From assembly GCA_000436035.1 (NCBI GenBank), contig FR893244.1:1-64000 (forward strand): 64,000 bases of DNA, read 5' to 3'. Source of the DNA: Prevotella sp. CAG:732. Lineage in GTDB: Bacteria; Bacteroidota; Bacteroidia; Bacteroidales; Bacteroidaceae. Both the position numbers and the translations under genes were made by a program. Below the pieces are notes generated by a model that did no database searches, was not told the origin of the DNA, and worked only from the letters and a program-made list of their open reading frames with translations. Positions 35,648 to 44,539 of the stretch are shown in pieces. How positions within the stretch are numbered: position 1 is the first letter of the stretch; each line of letters starts with the position of its first letter.

Positions 35648-37357
35648 ATGTCGATTTGGATATTTTTTAGGCTTATCGGAGCACTCGCCCTACTGATGTT
35701 CGGTATGAAGACCATGAGCGACAGTTTGCAGAAAATGGCAGGCCCTCAGCTGCGCCACGTGTTAGGAACCATGACCACCAATCGCTTGACGGGCATCCTT
35801 TCGGGTACGCTCATCACGGCGGCGGTGCAGTCGTCCACAGCCACCACGGTGATGACCGTGTCTTTCGTCAACGCCGGTCTCTTGACCTTGGCGCAAGCCA
35901 TCTCAGTCATCATGGGTGCCAACATCGGAACCACACTCACCGCTTGGATCATGAGTGCAGGTTTCTCTTTCAACATCACCGATTTTGTATGGCCAGCCTT
36001 CTTCTTCGCCATCATCCTCATCTATAGCAAGAAGCGCAAGATCGTAGGCGATTTCATCTTTGGTATATCCTTTATGTTCCTCGGTTTGGGAACTTTACGA
36101 CAAACCGGCATCGACATGGACTTGGCTCATAATCAGCCTGTTCTCGATTTCTTCGCAAGCTTTGACCCACAAAGTTTCCTCACGACTATCACTTTCCTCG
36201 CCATCGGTAGTGTACTCACCATGTGCGTACAGAGCTCTGCCGCAGTCATGGCTATCACGATGATTCTCTGTTCTACAGGCGTATTGCCTATCTACCAGGG
36301 TATCGCCCTCGTGATGGGTGAGAATATCGGTACCACCGTTACTTCCAATGTGGCTGCCCTCACGGCAAACACGCAGGCTCGTCGTGCAGCAATGGCACAC
36401 ATGGTGTTCAACATCTTCGGTGTGCTATGGATCCTCTGTGTGTTCAAGCCATTCATCAACCTCGTTTGCGGTTGGGTGGGCTATGACACAGAGATGGCGA
36501 AGGGCGAGCCGGGCTTCTATGCCAACGCCGCCAAGCTTTCCTTCGTGCTTGCCGCCTTCCACACCACCTTCAACCTCAGCAACACCTTCATCTTGGTATG
36601 GTTTATCCCACAAATAGAGAAGTTGGTATGCAAGATTATCCGTCCTAAGAAGAACGCCGACGAGGATGACTTCCGTCTGCGCTTTATCCAGACAGGTATC
36701 ATGAAGACCCCAGAAATCTCCGTATTGGAGGCTCAGAAGGAGATTCACTCTTTCGCCGAACGCATCCAGCGTATGTTTGGCATGGTGAAGGAGCTGCTTG
36801 GCGAGACTAACGAGGATAAGTTCATCAAACTCTACACTCGCATCGAGAAGTACGAGGGCATCTCCGACAACATGGAGATTGAGATTGCGAAGTATCTCGA
36901 CCAGGTGAGCGATTCCCACTTGAGCGACGAGACGAAGGCAAAGATTCGTGCCATGCTCCGTGAGATTTCCGAGATAGAGAGTATCGGTGACAGCTGCTAC
37001 AATATCGCCCGCACCATCAACCGCCGCATCAAGGGCAAGGAGGACTTCATCCCTGCTCAGTATCAGCACATGCACCAGATGATGGAGCTGACCGACCAAG
37101 CGCTCACCCAAATGAACATCACCCTCGTGGGACACAAGGGCGACAACGATGCCAACCTCTCCTTCAACATCGAGAACGAGATCAACAATTATCGCAACCA
37201 GTTGAAGAGCCAGAACATCAACGACGTGAACAACCACCTCTACACTTATGCCATCGGCACGATGTACATGGATATCATCCAGGAGTGCGAGAAGCTCGGC
37301 GACTACGTGGTGAATGTAGTCGAGGCTCGTATGGGTGTAAGACAGCATGAGGCATAA
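35648..37357 (+). CDS. Na+/phosphate cotransporter with C-terminal PhoU-like domain
   Basis: A 569-residue inner-membrane protein of the NptA/PNaS family. Two inverted Na/Pi cotransporter repeats are marked by QSSTATT (61-67) and QSSAAV (195-200), with GANIGTT and GENIGTT following each. About eight transmembrane segments fill residues 1-330. Residues about 360-560 form a cytoplasmic helical PhoU-like domain. It should import inorganic phosphate with sodium, with the PhoU part regulating flux. It is monocistronic. Confidence 0.93.
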   Translation: MSIWIFFRLIGALALLMFGMKTMSDSLQKMAGPQLRHVLGTMTTNRLTGILSGTLITAAVQSSTATTVMTVSFVNAGLLTLAQAISVIMGANIGTTLTAWIMSAGFSFNITDFVWPAFFFAIILIYSKKRKIVGDFIFGISFMFLGLGTLRQTGIDMDLAHNQPVLDFFASFDPQSFLTTITFLAIGSVLTMCVQSSAAVMAITMILCSTGVLPIYQGIALVMGENIGTTVTSNVAALTANTQARRAAMAHMVFNIFGVLWILCVFKPFINLVCGWVGYDTEMAKGEPGFYANAAKLSFVLAAFHTTFNLSNTFILVWFIPQIEKLVCKIIRPKKNADEDDFRLRFIQTGIMKTPEISVLEAQKEIHSFAERIQRMFGMVKELLGETNEDKFIKLYTRIEKYEGISDNMEIEIAKYLDQVSDSHLSDETKAKIRAMLREISEIESIGDSCYNIARTINRRIKGKEDFIPAQYQHMHQMMELTDQALTQMNITLVGHKGDNDANLSFNIENEINNYRNQLKSQNINDVNNHLYTYAIGTMYMDIIQECEKLGDYVVNVVEARMGVRQHEA

Positions 37358-37382
37358 AGAAACAAAAAAACTTGCTTTTTTC

Positions 37383-37413
37383 TTTGTAATCTCTATAAAT
37401 AAGCGTATCTTTG
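37383..37413 (+). promoter_or_regulatory. Promoter of the epimerase-PAP2 gene pair
   Basis: TTTG (37383-37386), 19 bp, TATCTTTG (37406-37413): a complete Bacteroidota promoter 30 bp ahead of the ATG at 37443. Confidence 0.8.
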
Positions 37414-37442
37414 CACCCTAAATTGCAATTTGATTATATTTA

Positions 37443-38438
37443 ATGAAGATTTTAGTGACGGGTGCGTCGGGATTCATCGGGAGCTTCATCGTTGAAGAAG
37501 CCCTTAGGCAAGGTATGGAAACATGGGCAGCTGTACGCCCTACCAGTTCCAAGAAATACCTGCAAGACGAACGCATCCATTTCATCAACCTCAATCTTTC
37601 TTCCAAGGAAGAGCTGATAAACCAACTAGACGGACAGGAGTTCGACTACGTGGTTCACGCCGCTGGTGCTACCAAGTGCCTGCACGCTGATGATTTCTAC
37701 AAGGTCAACACGGAGGGAACCAAGAACCTGGTCGGGGCACTCATCGCCCTCAAGATGCCTATCAAGCGATTTGTCTTTGTCAGTTCGCTCAGCATCTTCG
37801 GTGCCATTCGTGAAGAGCAACCCTATCAAGAAATCACGGAACACGACACACCAAAGCCCAACACGGCATATGGCAAGAGCAAATGGGAGACAGAGAAATA
37901 CCTCGATAGCTTAGGCATCCAGTTCCCTTACATCATCCTGCGTCCTACGGGCGTGTATGGTCCAAGGGAGAAAGACTACTTCCTCATGGCGAAGAGCATC
38001 AAGCAGCATGTGGATTTCGCCGTGGGATACCAGCGCCAAGACATCACATTCGTCTATGTACAGGACGTGGTACAAGCAGTATTCCTCGCCCTCGACCATG
38101 GCATGAATGGACGCAAATACTTCTTGAGTGATGGCGAGGTCTATCAATCCACCACCTTTAGCGACTTGATACGAAAAGAGTTAGGCAATCCTTGGATGTT
38201 GCGCATCAAGGCTCCTATCTGGGTACTTCGCATCGTCACCTTCTTCGGTGAATACATCGGAAGGATGACGGGCAAGATGTCGGCACTCAACAATGACAAG
38301 TACAACATCCTGAAGCAGCGCAACTGGCGTTGCGACATCGAACCAGCCATGGACGAGCTAGGCTACCATCCTCACTATCCATTGGAACGAGGAGTGAAAC
38401 TCGCCATCAAGTGGTATAAGGAGAATGGCTGGTTATAG
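37443..38438 (+). CDS. NAD(P)-dependent epimerase/dehydratase (extended SDR)
   Basis: A 331-residue cytoplasmic protein of the extended short-chain dehydrogenase family. It has the nucleotide motif GASGFIG (7-13), HAAG near 72, and the catalytic pair Tyr143 and Lys147 in AYGKSK. Substrates in this family range from NDP-sugars to lipid keto groups such as 3-ketosphinganine or ceramide precursors. The next gene, 24 bp away, is an Aur1-like PAP2 protein, which favours a lipid role, but that is inference from neighbourhood only. Confidence 0.88.
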   Translation: MKILVTGASGFIGSFIVEEALRQGMETWAAVRPTSSKKYLQDERIHFINLNLSSKEELINQLDGQEFDYVVHAAGATKCLHADDFYKVNTEGTKNLVGALIALKMPIKRFVFVSSLSIFGAIREEQPYQEITEHDTPKPNTAYGKSKWETEKYLDSLGIQFPYIILRPTGVYGPREKDYFLMAKSIKQHVDFAVGYQRQDITFVYVQDVVQAVFLALDHGMNGRKYFLSDGEVYQSTTFSDLIRKELGNPWMLRIKAPIWVLRIVTFFGEYIGRMTGKMSALNNDKYNILKQRNWRCDIEPAMDELGYHPHYPLERGVKLAIKWYKENGWL

Positions 38439-38462
38439 AGTAATCATAAAAAGAATATAGAG

Positions 38463-39455
38463 TTGAATATCAAAGATTATTTTAAGATAGAGAAGAACCC
38501 GAAGAAAGGGCTCATGGCGTTGGAATGGGCGATGCTCGCCTACATGGCACTCACCATCATCGTCATGCTCTTCACCTACACCAAACTTGTCAATCCCGAA
38601 TCCATGATTTGGGGGCGAATCCGTGTATTGGTGATAACGGGGGCTTTATGGGCAGTGTATCGCATGATACCATGTAGGATGACCAAGATGGTGAGAGTGG
38701 TAGCCCAGATGTCACTGTTGGCATGGTGGTACCCCGACACCTACGAGCTCAACCGCATTCTGCCCAACCTAGACCACGTCTTCGCTGGATGGGAGCAACA
38801 AATCTTCGGTTGTCAACCTGCCCTATATTGGGCGAAGGCGATGCCGTGGATGATAGTCAGCGAACTGTTGGACATGGGCTATGTCATGTATTACCCGATG
38901 ATTGCCATCGTCATCTTCTATTATTTCTTCTGTAGATATAATGAGTTTGAGCGTGTTTCCTTCGTGGTACTCGCCTCATTCTTCCTATACTATGTGGCTT
39001 TCATCTTCGTACCCGTGGCAGGTCCTACCTTCTACTACCATGCAGTAGGAGTGAGCGAGATAGCCAAGGGCGTTTTCCCGGCGATGGGAGACTACTTCAA
39101 CACCCACACCGACTGCCTTCCTACCCCAGGATATGAGGACGGAATCTTCTATCAGTTGGTAGAGGATGCCAAGGCGGCAGGCGAGCGACCGACGGCAGCA
39201 TTCCCTAGTTCGCACGTCAGCCTCAGCACCGTTTGCATGATGCTGGCTTGGCACACCAAGAATCGCAAGCTATTCTATATTCTCTTGCCTTTCTATGTTT
39301 TCCTCTGCCTTGCCACCGTCTATATCCAGGCACATTATCTTATCGATGCCATCGCAGGATTGCTGACAGCCATTGTCGTCTATTTCATCCTGATGTTTTG
39401 CTCCAAGGAAATGGTCAGCAAGGAATCGAGTACAGGGAAACTATCATTTAGATAG
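38463..39455 (+). CDS. PAP2-superfamily membrane protein, Aur1/inositolphosphotransferase-like; TTG start
   Basis: A 330-residue protein with about six transmembrane segments. PAP2 motifs are FPSSHVS (His251) and HYLIDAIAG (His291, Asp295). The arginine that phosphatases carry before the second His is missing (ATVYIQAH), a pattern I associate with the PAP2_3 branch that includes Aur1-type inositol-phosphorylceramide synthases. This suggests headgroup transfer onto a lipid rather than simple dephosphorylation. The predicted start is TTG at 38463; the first ATG (38514) would remove the basic N-terminal 17 residues. No other start codon with a better position lies between the upstream stop (38436) and 38463. 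Confidence 0.75.
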   Translation: MNIKDYFKIEKNPKKGLMALEWAMLAYMALTIIVMLFTYTKLVNPESMIWGRIRVLVITGALWAVYRMIPCRMTKMVRVVAQMSLLAWWYPDTYELNRILPNLDHVFAGWEQQIFGCQPALYWAKAMPWMIVSELLDMGYVMYYPMIAIVIFYYFFCRYNEFERVSFVVLASFFLYYVAFIFVPVAGPTFYYHAVGVSEIAKGVFPAMGDYFNTHTDCLPTPGYEDGIFYQLVEDAKAAGERPTAAFPSSHVSLSTVCMMLAWHTKNRKLFYILLPFYVFLCLATVYIQAHYLIDAIAGLLTAIVVYFILMFCSKEMVSKESSTGKLSFR

Positions 39456-39516
39456 TGCCAACACCTTAATTAATATAGATTTAAATAACGCAATAAATTA
39501 GAATTCATCTAGAACA

Positions 39517-40848
39517 ATGAAGAAACTATTTATCGAAACGTATGGCTGCCAGATGAACGTGGCAGACAGTGAAGTCGTGGCTAGCGTGATGCAGATGGCT
39601 GGCTACGAGATTTGCGAGAAAGAAGAAGAGGCTGATGCCATCTTCCTCAATACTTGCAGTGTACGAGAAAACGCTGAGAACAAGATTTACCATCGCCTCG
39701 ACACCCTACATGCTGAGCAGAAAAAGGGACGCAAGGTGATTCTCGGCGTGTTGGGCTGCATGGCTGAGCGAGTAAAGGACGACCTCATCCAAAACCACTA
39801 CGCCAACTTGGTATGTGGTCCAGACAGTTATCTCAACTTACCAGATATGATAGCGCAGTGCGAAATGGGCACCAATGCCATCAACATCGAGCTATCCAAG
39901 ACAGAGACTTATCGTGACATCGTACCACAGCGCATCGGTGGCAATCGTGTGAGCGGATTCGTAAGCATCATGCGTGGTTGCAACAACTTCTGCCACTATT
40001 GCATCGTGCCTTACACCCGTGGTCGTGAGCGCAGTCGTGACGCTGAGAGTATATTAAGAGAGGTGCGCGACTTGCACGACCGTGGCTTCAAGGAGGTCAC
40101 CTTGCTCGGTCAGAATGTCAATAGCTATGGTCTCTCTCCATCAGGCAAGCGTGAGGAAGGAAGTGTATCTTTTGCCGAGCTATTGAGAATGGTAGCCGAA
40201 GCTGTGCCAGACATGCGTGTGCGCTTCACCACCTCCAACCCAGAGGACATGACCGAGGACATTCTCCACGCCATCGCCGATGAGCCAAACCTCTGCAAGC
40301 ACATCCACTTCCCAGCACAAAGCGGAAGCAACAAGATATTGAAGCTGATGAACCGCAAATATACCCGTGAGGAATATTTGGAGAAGATTGATGCCATCAA
40401 GCGCATCATCCCTGGTTGCGGCATCACCACCGACATCTTCGTAGGTTATCACAACGAAGATGAGGAAGATCATCAGCAGACCCTCTCTTTGGTAAAGGAA
40501 GTAGGGTTCGACAGCGCCTTCATGTTCAAGTACTCAGAGCGTCCTGGCACATACGCAGCCAAGCACTTGCCAGACAATGTGCCAGAAGACGTGAAGATAG
40601 CACGCCTCAACGAACTCATCAAGTTGCAAACCGAGGTGAGCGCAGAGCAGAACAAGAAGGACGAGGGCAAGGAGTTCACCATCCTCATCGAGAACTTCAG
40701 CAAGCGAAGCCGTGAGCAGATGATGGGTCGTACTGAGCAAAACAAGGCTGTTGTCATCGACAAGGGCAACCACCATATCGGTGAGTTTGTAAAGGTTCGC
40801 ATCACAGGTTCCACCTCTGCCACCCTCTTCGGAGAAGAAATCAAATAA
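39517..40848 (+). CDS. miaB: tRNA-2-methylthio-N6-dimethylallyladenosine synthase
   Basis: A 443-residue radical SAM methylthiotransferase that modifies A37 of tRNAs reading UNN codons. The N-terminal UPF0004 domain holds Cys11, Cys47 and Cys81 (second Fe-S cluster), the radical SAM motif RGCNNFCHYC supplies Cys155, Cys159 and Cys162, and a TRAM domain covers about 375-440. YTRGRERSR after the SAM motif distinguishes MiaB from RimO and MtaB. Length is normal. It ends before a strong hairpin (40895-40922). Confidence 0.96.
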   Translation: MKKLFIETYGCQMNVADSEVVASVMQMAGYEICEKEEEADAIFLNTCSVRENAENKIYHRLDTLHAEQKKGRKVILGVLGCMAERVKDDLIQNHYANLVCGPDSYLNLPDMIAQCEMGTNAINIELSKTETYRDIVPQRIGGNRVSGFVSIMRGCNNFCHYCIVPYTRGRERSRDAESILREVRDLHDRGFKEVTLLGQNVNSYGLSPSGKREEGSVSFAELLRMVAEAVPDMRVRFTTSNPEDMTEDILHAIADEPNLCKHIHFPAQSGSNKILKLMNRKYTREEYLEKIDAIKRIIPGCGITTDIFVGYHNEDEEDHQQTLSLVKEVGFDSAFMFKYSERPGTYAAKHLPDNVPEDVKIARLNELIKLQTEVSAEQNKKDEGKEFTILIENFSKRSREQMMGRTEQNKAVVIDKGNHHIGEFVKVRITGSTSATLFGEEIK

Positions 40849-40894
40849 GACGCTTTTAAAGGGATTATCATCCTTTTTCCGCTAATAAGAAAAA

Positions 40895-40922
40895 GAAAAC
40901 CGCCAAAAATTTGGCGGTTTTC
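40895..40922 (+). terminator. miaB terminator overlapping the next promoter
   Basis: Perfect 13 bp inverted repeat GAAAACCGCCAAA / TTTGGCGGTTTTC separated by AA, followed by TTTAAAAA. The TTTG at 40910-40913, in the second arm, is also the -33 element of the promoter for the ABC exporter. Confidence 0.75.
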
Positions 40923-40941
40923 TTTAAAAATGCTATCTTTG
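40910..40941 (+). promoter_or_regulatory. Promoter of the lipid exporter operon, nearly leaderless
   Basis: TTTG (40910-40913), 20 bp, TATCTTTG (40934-40941). The ATG at 40948 begins only seven bases after the -7 box, so the transcript start must lie at or within a few bases of the start codon. Confidence 0.75.
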
Positions 40942-40947
40942 CAACCT

Positions 40948-42801
40948 ATGAAGGAATTCTTGCAAGTATTAAGACGTTTTGTCCCTCCATACAAGAAGTA
41001 TTTGGGACTATCGGTTTTGTTCAATGTCCTCTCGGCGATATTGAACATTTTCTCGTTTGCAGCCTTGATTCCAATCCTGCAAATCTTGTTTCAAGTGGAT
41101 GGTGGCATTCGTGCCAACGACTACATGACTTGGGATGGCGACTGGGGCACCATCAAGGAGGTAGCCACCAACAATCTGTATTATTATATCCAAGAGTTCA
41201 TCGTGGCACATAGTGCGTCTGCCGCCCTCCTGGTCATCGGCTTGTTCCTCGCCTTCATGACCTTCCTGAAGACTACGGCTTATTTTCTCTCTTCAGCCAC
41301 CATCATCCCGATAAGGACTGGTATCGTACGAGATATTCGCAACCAACTTTATCAGAAGATTACTTCCCTCTCTTTGGGGTTCTTCAGCGAGGAACGAAAG
41401 GGTGACATCATAGCTCGCATGAGTGGTGATGTACAAGAGGTGGAGAGTAGCATCATGTCATCCCTCGACATGCTCTTCAAGAATCCCGTCTTGATACTTT
41501 TCTATTTCTGCACACTGGTTTTCATCAGTTGGCAGCTCACTCTTTTCACGATTCTTTTCGTGCCACCATTCGGTTGGTTCATGGGACTTGTCGGAAGAAA
41601 GTTGAAAGCGCAAAGTATCAGTGCCCAATCCCTTTGGAGCGACACGATGAGCATGGTGGAGGAGACCCTAGGCGGATTGCGCATCATCAAGGCTTTCTGT
41701 GCTGAGGACAAGATGAATATGCGTTTCAACCAAGTGAACAGTGAATACCGTGACAATGTTAAGAGAGTGAACATCCGTCAGCAGATGGCACATCCTATGA
41801 GCGAGTTCCTCGGCACCATCCTCATCGTCATCGTTTTATGGTTTGGTGGCATCTTGGTATTGGATTATGGTCGTATCGATGGACCTACCATCATCTTCTA
41901 CTTGGTGATGCTCTATAGTATCATCAACCCATTGAAGGAATTTTCCAGAGCTAGCTATAACATCCCGAAGGGACTTGCCAGCATGGAACGTATCGACAAG
42001 ATTCTCAAAGCCGAAATTGAGATCAAGGACAAGGAGAACCCTGAGCATATCGCAAGTTTCGAGCACCAGATAGAGTTCCGCCACGTATCGTTCGCTTATA
42101 CCGACAACAAGACCGACGAACTCATATATGTCCTCAAGGACATCAACCTGATTATCCCTAAGGGAAAGACCGTGGCACTGGTAGGTCAGAGTGGTAGCGG
42201 CAAGAGTACAATGGTGGATTTGATACCTCGTTACTATGACGTACAAGAAGGTGAAGTGCTCATCGACGGCATCAACGTGAAAGACCTCGCCGTACACGAC
42301 CTTCGCCAACTGATAGGTAACGTCAACCAAGAGGCTATTCTTTTCAATGCTTCCTTCAAGGACAACATCCGCTTTGGCAAGACAGATGCCACAGACGAGG
42401 AGATTGCCAACGCTGCCAAGATTGCCAATGCCTACGAGTTTATCACCAAGTCGGAAAAAGGCTTCGACACCAATATCGGTGATCGTGGTGGTCGCCTTTC
42501 TGGAGGTCAGCGCCAACGTATCAGCATCGCCCGTGCCATCTTGAAGAATCCCCCTATTCTCATCCTCGACGAAGCGACATCCGCACTCGATACCGAGAGT
42601 GAGCGACTAGTACAAGACGCCCTCGAAAAGTTGATGAAGACACGTACCACCGTGGCTGTCGCCCATCGCTTGAGCACCATCAAGCACGCAGACGAGATTT
42701 GCGTCTTGCATGAGGGTCGAATCGTGGAGCGTGGAAGCCATGACGAATTGATCGCCAAGGATGGATACTACAAGAAGTTGCACGACATGCAGCAAGTATA
42801 A
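40948..42801 (+). CDS. ABC exporter (MsbA-like, permease fused to ATPase)
   Basis: A 617-residue half-transporter: six transmembrane segments (about 15-335) and an ATPase domain with Walker A GQSGSGKST (about 413-421), signature LSGGQ (about 517) and Walker B ILILDEAT, then the H-loop VAHRLST. It probably flips lipid A-type lipids across the inner membrane, supported by the acyltransferase, kinase and glycosyltransferase genes that follow. I place the start at 40948, not at the in-frame ATG at 40930, because the latter lies upstream of the -7 box and would not be on the mRNA. Confidence 0.9.
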   Translation: MKEFLQVLRRFVPPYKKYLGLSVLFNVLSAILNIFSFAALIPILQILFQVDGGIRANDYMTWDGDWGTIKEVATNNLYYYIQEFIVAHSASAALLVIGLFLAFMTFLKTTAYFLSSATIIPIRTGIVRDIRNQLYQKITSLSLGFFSEERKGDIIARMSGDVQEVESSIMSSLDMLFKNPVLILFYFCTLVFISWQLTLFTILFVPPFGWFMGLVGRKLKAQSISAQSLWSDTMSMVEETLGGLRIIKAFCAEDKMNMRFNQVNSEYRDNVKRVNIRQQMAHPMSEFLGTILIVIVLWFGGILVLDYGRIDGPTIIFYLVMLYSIINPLKEFSRASYNIPKGLASMERIDKILKAEIEIKDKENPEHIASFEHQIEFRHVSFAYTDNKTDELIYVLKDINLIIPKGKTVALVGQSGSGKSTMVDLIPRYYDVQEGEVLIDGINVKDLAVHDLRQLIGNVNQEAILFNASFKDNIRFGKTDATDEEIANAAKIANAYEFITKSEKGFDTNIGDRGGRLSGGQRQRISIARAILKNPPILILDEATSALDTESERLVQDALEKLMKTRTTVAVAHRLSTIKHADEICVLHEGRIVERGSHDELIAKDGYYKKLHDMQQV

Positions 42802-42827
42802 AGTCAATTAAGAATTAATAATGCATA

Positions 42828-43763
42828 ATGGTCAAGATTGTTTACGCCTTCTTCTATGCAATATCGCTGCTACCTTTTTGGGCACTCTATTGCATCGCCG
42901 ACTTTGAATATCTGATGATGTATCATGTCATCAGATATAGAAGAGGTATCGTGCGTAAGAATCTCACCACTTCTTTTCCAGAGAAGAGCGCTACTGAAAT
43001 CAAGACTATCGAGAAGAAATTCTATCGTTGGTTTTGTGATTACTTCTTCGAGGCAGTCAAGTTGCTCAGTATCAGCGACCAGGAACTACGCCGCCGATTC
43101 ACCGTCCATAATAGCGAGGAGGTGGAGCAATGCTTCCAAGAGGGGCAGAACGTAGCAGCTATTCTCGGACATTACTGCAACTGGGAGTGGCTATCGTGCG
43201 TAGGTATCGAACTGCCTAAGTCACGCAAGATGGGCTTGATTTATCACCCACTCTACAATCATGCTTTCGATGAACTCTTCAAGCGCATCCGTTCCCATGA
43301 GGAGAATGGCATCCCTGTTCCAAAGAAAGACATCCTTCGCTATCTAGTGGATTACAAGCGCAAGGGCATCCACAGCATCTTCGGCTATATCAGCGACCAA
43401 GGTCCCAAATGGGAGAACATCCACCTTTGGCTACCCTTCCTCAATCATCCCGAGACCCCAGTATTTACGGGTGGCGAGAGAATCATGCGAAAGATGAACG
43501 ATGCCGTATTCTATGTGGAGATGAGCCGTCCGAAGCGAGGTTACTATACAGCTACCTACAAGCTCATCACCCGAGAGCCCAACTCTCTCCCTGAGCACGA
43601 GATTACTCGTCGTTTCTTCCAAATGCTCGAAGAGACCATCCGCCAAAACCCACCCTATTACTTGTGGACGCACAACAGATGGAAGAGAACCAAGGAGGAA
43701 TTTGACAAGTTATATGACATCGTAAATGGCAAAGTTATAGCAAAGAACCATGAGAAGAATTAA
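42828..43763 (+). CDS. Lipid A acyltransferase, LpxL/HtrB family
   Basis: A 311-residue membrane-bound acyltransferase. One N-terminal hydrophobic segment (about 5-35) is followed by the catalytic HX4E motif GHYCNWE (His115, Glu120), and later by SDQGP and a WTHNRWK C-terminal element common to LpxL homologues. It should add a secondary acyl chain to the lipid A precursor. It follows the exporter by 26 bp and overlaps the next gene by 14 bp. Confidence 0.9.
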   Translation: MVKIVYAFFYAISLLPFWALYCIADFEYLMMYHVIRYRRGIVRKNLTTSFPEKSATEIKTIEKKFYRWFCDYFFEAVKLLSISDQELRRRFTVHNSEEVEQCFQEGQNVAAILGHYCNWEWLSCVGIELPKSRKMGLIYHPLYNHAFDELFKRIRSHEENGIPVPKKDILRYLVDYKRKGIHSIFGYISDQGPKWENIHLWLPFLNHPETPVFTGGERIMRKMNDAVFYVEMSRPKRGYYTATYKLITREPNSLPEHEITRRFFQMLEETIRQNPPYYLWTHNRWKRTKEEFDKLYDIVNGKVIAKNHEKN

Positions 43764-44505
43764 GATCAACCCCAAATACGAACATCTAAGGAGTTATATA
43801 GAAAGCATCCCTGATGTTTTCGAGCAAGAAGGTTGTGAGATATACAACAAGCGCAACCTCATCAAGGTGCTGACTGCCCCCGATGGCACACAGATAAATG
43901 TGAAGCGCTACCATGTGCCTCATGGTCCCAACCGCCTTATCTATTCATGGGGCATCAGGGAGCCCAAGGGAGAGAGAGCCTTCGCCTACCCAATGATACT
44001 GAAAGACAAAGGAATCGGAACTCCTGAGCCTATCGCCCTCATCGAAGAAAGGAGCCCTCTCTTTTTGTTGGGATATAGCTATCTCATCACCATCCAATGC
44101 AACTATGGACATACGCTTTATGAAGTAGGGAACGCACAACCTGGAGAATACGAGAATCTAGCGAAGGCACTCGCCCACTTTGCAGCCAACATACATGATC
44201 ACAACATTTTGCACAAGGACTTCACACCCGGCAACGTGCTCTGGAAGCAAGACGACGAAGGCTTCCACTTCATGTTGGTGGATATCAACCGCATGAATTT
44301 CGGCGAAGTCAGCATCCAGGAAGGTCTCTTCAACCTCAGAAAGTTCTGGGGACCTAAGGATTTCATACGCATCTTGGTGACGGAATATGCCTTGCTTCGG
44401 AACACAGACGTAAATATGGCGGTGAAATATGTGATGAAGAAGCGTGCTAAGTTTTGGACAAAGTATGGCAAAAAGCACGAGATTCCTTTTCAACTAGAAT
44501 TGTAA
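43750..44505 (+). CDS. WaaP/Kdo-kinase-like lipopolysaccharide core kinase
   Basis: A 251-residue protein kinase-like fold protein. The catalytic loop is LHKDFTPGNVL (His155, Asp157, Asn162) and the metal-binding Asp178 is in DINRM instead of DFG, as in bacterial LPS kinases; Lys52 is a candidate ATP-binding lysine. It should phosphorylate the Kdo or heptose region of the LPS core on the cytoplasmic side. Its start lies inside the acyltransferase gene (14 bp overlap), showing coupling of acylation and phosphorylation enzymes. Confidence 0.85.
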   Translation: MRRIKINPKYEHLRSYIESIPDVFEQEGCEIYNKRNLIKVLTAPDGTQINVKRYHVPHGPNRLIYSWGIREPKGERAFAYPMILKDKGIGTPEPIALIEERSPLFLLGYSYLITIQCNYGHTLYEVGNAQPGEYENLAKALAHFAANIHDHNILHKDFTPGNVLWKQDDEGFHFMLVDINRMNFGEVSIQEGLFNLRKFWGPKDFIRILVTEYALLRNTDVNMAVKYVMKKRAKFWTKYGKKHEIPFQLEL

Positions 44506-44539
44506 GAAAACAAACACGATAACAACAATCATAACCATT

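Noticed and set aside
40930..40947. Upstream ATG for the ABC exporter
   Set aside because: It lies upstream of and within the -7 promoter element, so it would not be transcribed from that promoter.
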